64,000 bases of DNA from Mansonella perstans (lineage: Eukaryota > Nematoda > Chromadorea > Rhabditida > Onchocercidae): contig JBAMDO010000577.1 of assembly GCA_037074765.1 (NCBI GenBank), positions 682,001 to 746,000 of the forward strand. The letters run 5' to 3'. Position numbers and translations under genes: made by a program. Position 1 is the stretch's first letter. Every line of letters begins with the position of its first letter. Shown here piece by piece: positions 23,901-36,500 of this stretch. The notes under the pieces were generated by a model, which did not search any database, was not told the DNA's origin, and saw nothing but the letters and a program-made list of their open reading frames with translations.

Positions 23901-26900
23901 TGCTGAAAAATTTGCTGATGTTAGCATAATAACCTTCTTGCTTTTTCTTTTATTAATCATTTCCGTATTTATGTTTTTTGCAGCAAAATGAAGTTCACTT
24001 TAGAGATCCTAAATTAGTTTGGAGAAAACGTGAAATTTAAACAATTGTGCTCGGCTAGTTTTATTCGGCGAGTATTCTGTAAATGCTTCGTTCATCAAGT
24101 TTAGGATAGTTACTAAAAAAAATTTTCCTACACACCATAATTTAATATGGAATGTGAAATGAGAATGAAATGAGAAATAAGCATCCTAAATTGCTGTATT
24201 CGTCATTGAAAAATAATTTGGTTTTTCTAGACACTGAATGGATTCAAGTAAATCCAGAAATTTTTAATGACAGAACGAACTGATACATGTTTTTTATCAT
24301 GCTAACTCTTACATTTTTCTTTCAATATGCTCCCTTTTTCAGATACATCGAGTGTGCAATCTTGCATGTACTTCACGTTATGTTTGTTGCCAGACGACAC
24401 TGCTTGAAATTTTTCCGCGTCTTTCATCATTTGGAAAAACACAAACAGTTGCTCCAAATGAAAAAAATATTTTCTATGTTGATGTAATTTCAATGTTCAA
24501 TCATACATTAAATTTGACTGCAAAACATTCACCTGCTTTTCTTACTCTTGGTCTGTTGGTACTTGACCGGCCAACAGAACTGTTTTTAAAATTGCCTCGT
24601 CTTTTCGCTCTCATACAAATTCAGTTACAGACTGCAACGTACAAGTTAGTTCTGCTCGTTGTTTGTCTTTCGTTATGTTTTCACCGTATGGATCGCTTTT
24701 TAAATTGATGTCATTTTTTTTTTTCAGGTCTCTTTTACTTCATCAGTCGTTGAATTTTTGAAAATTTTTCTCTATTAATCATCAGCTTATATCAAGATTT
24801 TAAAGTAATGAAAATCATGTTTACACCAACTAATAACTGGTGCTTTATTTGTATTTTTCTTAACGCTTGTTTTTCCAGGCACAAACCAGTAGATGAATAT
24901 ATCTTCTTATGTTTGACGTTAATTATTCGTGCATTGAAAGAAAAAATAGAATCTGAAATTAAAACGCTGTTGCCGATTCTCCTATCGACGGGTTTATCAA
25001 AAGGTATTATTCCAATTTCATTCCAAATAAATATGAATTGAGTTGTAATATGCTTCTATCGTGAGAAAAATATCTTTTGTCTTAAAAGGGCTCAAATAGT
25101 CTAAATCTCCATATCAAATGCAGGAACTTCTTACAGCAGATGAAATTTGAAAGTTTTTTGTGGAAAATGAGACTGGAATATTCATATTCTATGAAAATAG
25201 TGGGAAAGTAAACATTGACATGATATAATTAATTTGAATAACATTTGATTTTTTTTTCCTAATGAAAGAAGAGTGAAGAGAAGGGAAATCTGCAGATTCG
25301 ATATGATATTTTTGTTAACTTTGATCACAAAAAAATTTTAATGCAATTTTAATATTTTTAATTTCCGTTTTTCTTTTATGGCGAAATCATTATGATATTC
25401 ATTTAAGGACTAACGGATGTTGCTTATGAAATAATTCAGTCTATACCTGGACTGAAAACTGAAGCACAAGATGGTTTGTTGAAAGAGCTTTGTCAACTTT
25501 TGATGAACCGCAAATTGCCCAGTAAACTTGATCCACCGACAGAACCACCAATGCCAGCGGGTCCTGTAAATGTCACCAATGTGGCACTTACCAATCTTGC
25601 TTTAGCTACACTTGGTCGTTTCGAATTTCAACGACATGCGCTTCAAATGTTCATCAATTACATAGCTCATGTAAGAATTGATCAGCTTCATTTGTTCAAT
25701 ATCTTTTGCTTGATTTCAGTTTTAAACAAGTGTCAGATGCGCAAATCACTTGACCATTAGTTAAGATTGAAAGTTGTGATGGAGATAATTATCGACTCAT
25801 TTCTGATGGATCAAAAAACAATGGGAAATAAATGAAGAATTAATAAAAATAAAATAATGCAAGGAAATGAAACCCATACTGTTAATGATTTGTCAGGGTT
25901 ACTTATCTTCCGATTGCGCAGAAGTACGTTTGGCTGCAGTGGATTGCTGTGCTAAAATGTTGACGCCCTTTGTTCGTGTATTTGAATCATTTGATTGTGC
26001 CAATAAAAAACAGCGTTTCGATGTCCTAAATTTAATTCAGTCCGTACTTCGACAGCTTGTCATGGTTGCTGTTATCGATCGGTGTGAGTTTTTTAATATA
26101 ATTGTTTAAAAAATTTTCAAAAAATTAATTACCCAAGCAAGTAGCAGAGAATCTTTGAACTTTATTCCAGATTTATCGCATTTGGAAAGACAAATGTTGA
26201 TTTTAGGAAATTGAATTATCAAAGTTTGAAGAAGTATAACTGTTATTCAAGTTTAATATAGTTTAATATATTATTGCCAAAGCTGTCTTCCAACATTAAA
26301 GTTTTTTAAATATTGGAAAATATTGCCTACGTAATAGCCTGGTATACATAGAAAGCCTGAGAAAACAATATAATACTATAAAATGAATATGCTAAGGAAA
26401 AATTGAATTTTAAATTGAAAAATGTTTGAACCTAAATGTACTTGTTTCTCGGTTTTCTATATCTTCTCTTGTGATGTTTTCTCTTTTCAGCAGTGGAAGT
26501 ACGCTTGAGAGTTTTGCAGTGTTTCAAAGATGGCGATCCACTTCTCTTGTCGCATTTGGCGCAGGCTGATATGCTTGACTCTATTTTCATGACTTTGCAT
26601 GATGAAAAGTTGGAGATGCAGGAGCATGCGGTAGCCTTACTCGGAAAACTAGGCAATTTGAATCCTGCGTATGTATTGCCGAGTTTACGTAATGTTCTGT
26701 TGGAGACACTCACCCAGTTGACGAACAGTGGTGTTCCCAGGTGAATTTGTTATATTCATTTATCTTCTGAACTTCTAACACTCATGAAATTTAATATAGA
26801 ATTTTGCTTTGCAAAACGAAATATCACTGCTTCATACTTTATATTAGAATAATAGAGACTTGAATCAGTTTGATATCTACTAATGACGTTGTCCGAGAAA

Positions 26901-29900
26901 GAGAATGCTGTTTAAATAATGTGCTGGGAAAAAAGTAAATGAATATGTTTTGTTTTGTTCCTTCAATGTTCCTTCAAAGAAAGCTATAAAATTTCCAGAC
27001 TCGAAGAACATAGTGCTCGTGTAATTGCACAGGTAGCGAAGCAATCTCCGAAATTTGCAAAGTTGTATATGAATCCGATATTAGCAACTTTAGTACCAAA
27101 ACTGAGCTCCAAAATTAGTCGTGTTGATGTTACTGTGCAGGTTCGATAATTTCCTGTTTCTTATACTTTATAAATTGATTTGGAATTTTGAATAATAAAA
27201 TGATTTACGAATACATTTACAGGTATTGAATGCTATAAGTGAGCTGGCAGTTGCAGGTGGTGCTGATTTGGTGTTTTCAATAGAAATGCTATTTCCCTCG
27301 TTGGTGCAGTTTTTGCAAGACTCGAGCAGTTTAAGCCGCAGAGAAGTACTTTATTTTTTAAGTTTTTTAAATAGTGTTCCCACAGTTCATACTTTTGACG
27401 TTTTTATTTTCTAGGCTGCTTTGCGTACGATGGGACTGCTATGCCAGAATACTGCGTATGTTGTTGATCCATATAAGGATCATCCTGAATTGCTTGATGT
27501 GCTGCTGAGGTTGTTATGGACGGAAATGAGTGTTTCAATGCGTCGAATGACCATGCGGGTGACTTTTTATCCGAAAATTCTTGCAATTATTGAGTTTTTA
27601 AGTTAGGAATTCTTTGTTCTAGCTACTTTTTTCCAATCATTTTCAGGTCTTAGGTATTATTGGAGCCTTAGATCCTTATACACATAAAGTTTTCACTGGC
27701 AAAGTTTCTTCTCAAAGGTCGAATTCACCAGCTCTATCGTTACCATCCACATCACCATCTTCGGATATGTGGAACGGTATTGTTTTTTGTTCAGCTTTAT
27801 TATGGAATTTAACTGCTGAGATTTCGAGCGACGATGAATAAAATAGTTTCAGTTATTAGCATGACGGCCACATCACTGTAAATGTGATGTGTGAAAGAAA
27901 AAGTGCTGAAAAAAAATTATTGTAGTTTGGAGCTATTCAGACTTTCTGGATTTTTTGGAACTTCAGAAATTTTCCATTTTTCAGAGACCATTCAATGGTT
28001 TCACTATGAAAAATATACATTAGCAGAACTCTATCCGGCATTTTCCATAGCAAGTTTAATGCAGATGCTAAGAGACGATGCACTTAGTCATTTGCATCGT
28101 GACATCACCCAAGCACTACTTACAATATTTGGCAGCCTTGGTCCAAGTTGCACTGTCTACGTTGGCAAGGTTACACAAATTTTTTTTTTTGCATTATTTT
28201 TTTGTATGCTGCGTCTTTTGGGTCGAATTTTTACTTGACGAAAATTTAAGGTCATAAAATTACTAAAAAAAACAAGTTCAAATGCTGTCCATCTTATATT
28301 TCCATTAGGAAATGATTTTAGAAATAATTTTGAATGATTTTTTAGGTTATACCTCGTCTGTTTGAAGTAATTCAAACAGCTATTCGGCCTGCTTTGAAAC
28401 AGTTTTATTTGCAACAGTTGGCTAATTTTATAGCAATAGTTGGTTGTAGTATGAAACCGTTCATGTCGGAACTGTTTAGTCTGATCAGGGTAAGTGCACC
28501 AGATTTATTGATAGTTTAAAATTCTTCATTATAAAGTTTAAAAATTCATTAATTAGAAAAAACTAGAAATATTAAAGGAAGCATGGTCAGAAGATACAAG
28601 CATGCGACTTACTGTTGTCAGTGTCATGCAGCAAATTGGCGCAGCATTTGGTGCATCGTTTGCACCATATATTCCTGAATTATGCCCATATCTTCTGAGT
28701 ATTGTTCAGTCAGATCGCACTAAGGATAGAGCCATCACGTGCGATGTAAGTGTCTATACTTTTTTATTATATCTACTTATTTTAACCTTTGTATGTCTGT
28801 ACGATAATAACTGTTTAACTCTGTCAGAGTAGCTTCGAAGTAATCATTGCTATTCTGCCCAACAGGCAATAGTGGAAATGAAATTGAACCTTTGTTTGCT
28901 ATTCTCATTAACCATCTTTTCACAGAGTTATTGAAGATAAAAATATATAAATACTATGCAAATTTAAAAGTTTCAATTTTCATATTAATGTTGTGTCCTG
29001 CCCAGGTATTCAAATGCGTTCAATCAATATCAATGTGCCTGGCACCACATATTCATCTTATTTTGCCACCGATTTTGTTTGTTCTCGATGATCGAACTGT
29101 CAAAGGGGAGGTGCGACGGATTGCTTTGGATACAGTTTATCAGATGGCTGATACTATTTGTGTTCGTGACCATGCACCGAGAATAATGCAAGTCTGGTTG
29201 CGAGTTATTTCTGTTCATGCACTGCAACAGAAGTTGCTGCTTTTATTAGTAGTTATTGTGCGGCAGGTTAGTATTTCATGTTTTCGACACTTTGTAAAAA
29301 TTCCGAAAATTCTGATAATTCGCAAAGTGTTTGTTGACACTTTGTTCATTTTATATAAGATTATTACAACTTATTTTAACACCTCAAGTCTTTTTCCTTT
29401 ATTTCATATTAATGTATTTTCCACACTGTTTCTTACGTAGTTATTGTAGATGTGGAGACAATTCCTGGTTTTTCGTAAAAGTGTTGACTATGCTTTATCT
29501 CGACATGACTTATATTGCGATGAATATTTGAAGTAAGTCTATTGTTGAATTAGCACTTGAACATAACTTCGAAAGAAAATGAAGTCAATTCCGAGTCAAA
29601 TTTCATAGCTCGATAATTAAAATTTTCATAAAACGCATAAAACGTTTTAATGACTAATTACTTGTTAGATAGTATAGATTGGATTGGTTTTCTCAAGTTT
29701 AACTTTATTTTAGGAGCGAAACCTCTTTTAAAAGAGTTCAGGCTTAGTTGTGTCAAAATAAATGATGAGATTAATAACCATTTTAGACTTATCGTACTAC
29801 TCGATGAGGGAAGCGCTGCACCCCCTTCACGTTCTCCTACAGCCAGAGTTTCTTCCAGTCAAACAAAGCAGTTTATTACATCTGGCCGTCACGAAAAAGG

Positions 29901-30520
29901 GCAACGAATTAATTTTGATGTTTTAAAAAAGACTTGGACTACCGCGCAACTTGTATCTAAAGAGGTTCACTTTATTTCTCCCAAGTTGAAGGCTGAACAT
30001 ACTTTTGCAATGGTTTCATTCTAGTCGCAACATAGTAACAAATATTACATTAGTTCGTGTATATTGGTTCTAATCTTAGCATAATTATTGAAGGCGTACT
30101 GAATTTTCGAGCTTTATGTCTAGATAATTATTTTAGATAAAATAAATTATACACCGCTATTATTCTATATAAAAAATTAGTTATATCACTCCAATTTTCT
30201 TATGAGCATCTTTTACTTCATGCACATTCAAAACGGAACAGCTTTGTTTTGCAGGAGTGTGTGTTATTGCTCTATCTCATTTGTTTCCCATAATTTTTTA
30301 CAGATTTATCTAATTTTAATCGAATTAAAATTTTTGGCTAATATTCTACTAATTTTACGGCGCTAATAATGATTCACATTGGTGATTATTAATTAGATAA
30401 ATCTGCTCAGGACTGGGACCAATGGCTTATTTTATTGCGGATTCAGTTTATCCGACAAAGTCCTTCTGCAGCTCTTCGTGCTTGTGCTCCTCTAGCTGAC
30501 GTGCATATATCGCTTGCGAA
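20906..30520 (+). other. let-363: TOR N-terminal HEAT-repeat region, exons 1-23
   Basis: Helical solenoid that binds Raptor or Rictor-type partners and substrates. Exons: 20906-21021, 21332-21413, 21877-21943, 22083-22264, 22489-22644, 22942-23034, 23647-23919, 24343-24644, 24879-25003, 25408-25670, 25897-26083, 26491-26740, 26999-27140, 27223-27345, 27415-27558, 27647-27776, 27985-28169, 28346-28489, 28557-28745, 29006-29266, 29450-29532, 29787-29964 and 30411-30520. Recognisable stretches are [26 protein letters not shown] (exon 7 joining directly to exon 8), [14 protein letters not shown] and [20 protein letters not shown]. All junctions keep phase. Residues about 1-1261. The joins at 29450 and 29787 rest on weaker acceptors than the others. 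Confidence 0.9.
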
Positions 30521-33500
30521 GTAATTTTGTTGTTTTTCGAATTTATTTTGCAGCTTTTTGCTGTAGAACGTATGGTGATTGTACCACTAAACCTTTATTC
30601 ACTTTTAATGTACAAAATAAATCTGCAAAAAGTCATGCATAGACCATTCGAATGTCTGCCCACGTAATGTTCTTCAAATCGAATTTTTGAGAACAGTTTT
30701 TATTTGTCATCTTTTAAAAAGTTCTGTAATCTTAAGACTTATGAGTTTCAATTCAGAGACCTATTCAATGCAGCGTTTATGTCAGTTTGGATAGACTTGG
30801 ACGAAATGCAACAAAGAGATTTGGAGACGAACCTTAAATATGCCCTTGATTCCAGTAATCATACTGACATCACACAAACAATATTGAATTTGGCAGAATT
30901 TATGGATCATTCGGAAAAAGTAAGCACAACGATCTCCGTGGCTGAACAAATATGTGTCTACTTGACTCTGTTTTCGCAGCTACATCTTTTTCAGAAATCC
31001 TCAAAGAGGCTCAAAAACATTTTTAGGGACCTTTACCGGTAGGCAGTGAAAGACTGTGTAAATGTGCCGAACAGACACGGGCATATGCCAAAGCGTTACG
31101 GTATACGGAATTGAATATTCGCGAAAAATTTAACAGAGATCCAGATCCCGAGCATTGCCGCTCTCTGATTACGTAAGTTTACTGCGTATACATCTTACTG
31201 ATTTCTTTTACATATTCAAAGTTTATCAAAAGTTAATTTGTTCTTGGTTGGACTTTGCGTAGAATTAAATTATTTGCAGGTATGCAAACAAGTTGAATCT
31301 GCAGGAAGAAGCTGCTGGGATTGTGGCATTCGCTCGGCAACATAATATGGAAATTGGAGTTAGTGAAACAGATTAGCTTCAATAGCAGAGAACTGAAGTA
31401 GTAGAAAATAAATTTAATTTTATTGATGAAGTACAAAATTACGATAGTTATTGAAACATGCTTTGTAACTGACATGTACCTTTGAGTAATATGTAAATTC
31501 TTAGCATTCTGTTGTAATATTGGCATAAAGTCAGCTATCTGAAACAGTGAAAAGACTTGGAGGTGTGCGATATATATTTTCCTATTATAAGCAAAGAAGT
31601 GAATACAGTGACAAAACGAGTTTTACTAACCAGTGTATGGACTAGGATCAATGTTTGATAATTGTCGTAAACTAATCTTTTCAGCAAAAGTTATATTTGA
31701 AAGTAAACATCCAGTACGTATAGTAATACAAAACATATACCGAGAAGTGCAAAGCTTTTTTTTAGATGATAAAATAGTGGAACTATGACGCACTTTATTT
31801 CAGTATCTTATAACTATAACTCTTAATTCAAATAATTCCAGCAATTAATTTAGTTTAACTTAACTTACTTACTAAATAATTAAAATTTTTTTGTTTCTTT
31901 AAAATATTCTTTTATATTAATCAGCCTTTCAGAACTGAGCAATTTTTTCACATTGCAGAGACAGGGACGTTGGTATGAGAAGTTGAATGAATGGGAAAAA
32001 GCACTGGAGATATATAACAATGAAACATTTTTTACTGATGAGGTTTGGATTATTAATTCAAACATCCTCGTCATATAATCGATTTCATATTTAGAGTGCT
32101 AAGATTTTTGGAAACTTTTATACTCATATGAAATTTTTTTCTATTATATTACAGTTGTACGAACATCAGATGCGATGCTTAGAAGCATTAGGACAGTGGG
32201 ATGAATTAAATGATCTAGGAAAAAAAGCATTCGCCGAAGTAGGCACAACAACAAGTGTTATTAGAAGACAAAATATAGCAATAAGTGCAGCACGAGGTAG
32301 TTGGGCAGTCGGTAAGTCATTTCTTGAAACTCGCACTTTAGATATTATTTTTTATATCTCTTATTTTCTAATGACAAAATACCGATGAGTGTTTAGAAGA
32401 TTGGGAAAGAATGGATTACTATGTCAAGCAGATTAATGAAAATAATCAGGATGGATCATTTCTTCGAGCCGTATTGGCTATTCGAAATGAGCAGTATAAT
32501 GATGCAATGGCTTATATTGAAAAGGTTTATTTATCTCTAATTTAGACTCAATGATTAAGTGACAGAAAGGTATAGATCTGTTTAGACCAGTGTGTTGTGC
32601 ACGATCTTTCTAAATAACATGTTTTACAATCCATACTGATCAAATCCATAGTGATCGTACCGAAACTTTTTGGTCCTCTATGATAATTCATTTTTTAATT
32701 ATCTCTGACAACCATCTTTCCTTTATGATGTTGCGTATACCATCTATGCATTGCGTCAGCGTGGCTATGACTGTGCCTGAATTCTGTTGCATCCCATCAC
32801 ACTTTAATATGGTTCCTCACTTTAACTGAAAATGAATTTGAGATTGATTTTTTGATTTGGGAAGACTATGAGCAAGTTTAGCTATTTAGGAGAAGGTTAT
32901 TATCAATATGCAGCCTACTGGTACTTATTTTCAGATACGTGATATGTGCGACACAGAATTGACAGCGATGGCATCAGAAAGTTATGAAAGAGCTTATGGT
33001 GCAATGATTCTTGTACAGCAGTTAACTGAGCTAGAGGAAGCTATTGAATACAAAATGTGGCCTGAACGAAGGATTCGAATTGCTGTTGTTTGGAGTCGAC
33101 GTTTGCAAGGATGCCGACCAAATATTGAACAGTGGCAAAGGCTCCTGATGGTAAAGTCAGTCAGCAAAATGTGGTTTGACTTAGGAAACACTTCATGAAA
33201 TTTTCACAGTTCGTATTCAGTTGATCCAATTTTTAAAGAAAAATGGAATTGATTTCAGAAAAGCGATAAGTTTTGTCTTTACAGATCACTAGTGCTTTCA
33301 AGGAACGAAATGCGTCCATTGTGGATTAAATTTTCATCACTCTGCCGACAGTATGGAAAATTATCAATGTCACGTCGAATTCTAGCAGATTTATTAGGAT
33401 TAAAACGAAATGAAAAACTTCATGAAATAGCAAATTTACCGATGGATAAGCCTTCGTTGGTTCTGGCGATTTGTAAACAATATTGGGCAGAAAACTTGAC

Positions 33501-36500
33501 TGAGCTAGCTTGCAATACATTGGAAAAGCTGATAGATCAATCTGATGCCGAAAAGGTCTCCGAAATTTAAGATTGTTTGGCTTACTAGAAATAGGTGAAG
33601 TAGACATATATGTCCTGCGGATCTCCTATTTTGCATATTACTTTATTTATACAATAATTGCATCGGTCATCTACATGCTTTATGGGAGTACTGAATAGAA
33701 AATGGTGCTTAATAGAGATGAAAACAATTTGAACATTAATAAATATTTCAGAGAGAAATCACGAAAAATTCGCAGATGTGTCGGTTGATGGCAAAATGTT
33801 GTCTAAAACTTGGTGACTGGTATGGCACCTTACCGCAGCCTACCAAAGAAGTGCAAGCCATGAACATGAATATACAGCCATCTTTGCCATCTATTAGCAA
33901 TCCTCAGCAGTCGATAGTTAATCCATCCATTATAACCAATGTACCACCACTGCTTCTTACAGGCAGTCATGTCCAAATTTCTCCGCGGCCGACGTTTTCA
34001 CCAAGCTCACTTATGGTGCAGTCATTACAGCTTGGTCCATCGCAGTCGTTACAGCTTAATTCATCGCAACCCACCTTAACGCATACAATGAAATTCTATG
34101 CAAATGCTACAGCTTATGATCCAACTTGGTATAAAGCATGGCATAAACTTGCATCTGCTTACTTCAATGCTGCCATGTATCAGATACAAAATTCGGTGAG
34201 CTCTGCTATGCTTAAATTATTTTTCTGTTCATCTTTTAATCTCATTTTTGCTTAAACTGGACTTCAACATCAAAATTGCGTTTAGTTTTCTATTTCATAT
34301 TTTTATTTTCTTTAATATATGTCCTTATGCGGTGATATGCGTCAACATCGGCCATCTTGTTTAAATGATTTCACTATTCGAAAATAATATTTAAGTCAAA
34401 ATATATTATTCGCCTTTTTTTAATAACTCTTATTAATGAAGTACTTCAAAGGTTTTGATCTAATAGTCTTAACTGAATTGCTTATTGTATTCAAAATTCT
34501 GTATTTATTTCTTTTTACTGGATATATATATATATATATTATAAATATTTTTTTATATTTTATTATATATATATATTTCTTATTATATGTTTTATATGCA
34601 ATCACTAATTAAGTGCCTACGTATTCGAGATGATTTTTGACAATAAATGCACTTACCACCAAATTTTATTTTGACAATAATTTACTTTTTATTGGGAATT
34701 AGTTAATGTCAGGTACATTTTTTCTAGAATATGCATAATTTTCATCGTTTTCTTTGTTTTTATTAATTTTCATCATTTCCTTTATTTTTTATTAATTTTT
34801 ATCATTTCCTTTGTTTTTTAGTTTTCGCCAGCACCACCACCACCGCCTTTTATCGGTGCAATGCCAGGTTCCCCTAGCTACGGCTCCTTTGGAAGTATCA
34901 TAGATCGCGACATTTCATCAGATATTCTGATACCGGAGATATATCCACAGCCGGCATCATCCGCTGCAGTGATTGTAAATCCACCTTCTCCGGCACCTAA
35001 TCAGTCTATGATCTTTTTTGCCAAACAGGCTGTTTCAAGCTTTATCAAAGCTGTCACTTTGGCAGAAGGTTTAAATTTTTACAAATTTTTGCATTGTAGT
35101 CTATGACTGTACGAAAGCTGAACTGTTTCTCTTGTATTACTAAGTGAAACTAATTCCGTTGAGACACCGAATGATGGCTAGGTAAAATTTGATAACTAAT
35201 TTAAGACATTTATTGATCCTAGCATCAGTGTTTGAAAGGACTGCTACATTGCGTATAAGATTCAAAGACCAATAGAATTGGTAAGACATAAATTTAAAGC
35301 ATCTCATAATCATTTTGCATTTTTAAATTGTTTTGATATAAAGTGTAAGTAGAAGCTGTAAATAGTAATTTTCGATTTTAGGATCACGACTAGAAGACAC
35401 ACTGCGATTTTTGTCCTTATGGTTCAAACACGGTGACCAAGTGGAAGTTTTTGAAGCAATCAAAGAATCACTGAAATTGTTGCCCGTTGAAATGTGGCTC
35501 GAGGTTTTTAAATAAGCTGCAATTTCATTTTAGAACAACTCTTGAATTCATGAAAGAATTTTGTTGTTTAAAATGTAAGGTATAACTATGAATTGAACAA
35601 ATTGGTTTCTCTCTGTGTGTTTTTTTTCCATTCTTCACATATTCTTTTATGATTTTAGGTTATCCCACAATTGATGGCACGTTTAGATTCTGAACAAAAC
35701 GTGGCTCAACTGATCAAAGAAGTTGTCATTGACTTGTCGAAAGTTCATCCACAGGTTGAAGTTGCTGCTTTAAAATAATCATGTTTCAGTATATAATTGA
35801 AATCTAATTAGTAGCTGTCGTTTCATAACTTTATATTCCAAACATACTTTTAAGCGGTTCTCAACATCATTATATGGTAAAGTAATAGTATTAAAATTAA
35901 ATCGTTGGAATATCATTTTATTCTTTTACTAATTCAAATTCCAAAAAAATTTGTTTCAGTCTTTGGTTTATGCCCTTACAGTGGCTGCGAAATCGGCAAA
36001 TTTACGACGCTCAGCGGTTGCGGCAGAGATTTTGGCGATTATGAGTGATAGTCAACCAACACTTGTTGAGCAAGCTAAGCTTGTTAGTGACGAACTGATT
36101 CGTTGCGCCATACTTTGGCATGAACAGTGGCATGAAGCACTCGACGATGCATCGAGGCTGTACTTTCAGGTTAAAAATACCGACCATACTCCGGAGATAA
36201 GTTTTAGGGAATGACTTTTAGCAGATCTTCAAGAAGCACATCTACACTCACCCACTGCTGCACATGCGCACTCTACCTTGTGATTTGTTCATTTTTGCGA
36301 ACAAACTGATTTACCGTTATGAAATATCACAAAAATATCACAAATATTACAAAATTTTGCAATATTTTTGCAAAAAGTTTTATGCACTGTCTTATTGAGA
36401 ATAGTGAATTCGTAGTGCCCAGTGCGAGCTCTTTTTAAAATCATTTCATACAGTGTGATTGCTGCATTAACTTATAGTAGTTATTATGTCTGATGTCTTA

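Noticed and set aside
23986..24040. Possible extra TOR exon (CAG acceptor followed by [13 protein letters not shown])
   Set aside because: It has no donor in the needed phase, and exon 23647-23919 joins directly to 24343 giving the expected mTOR alignment.
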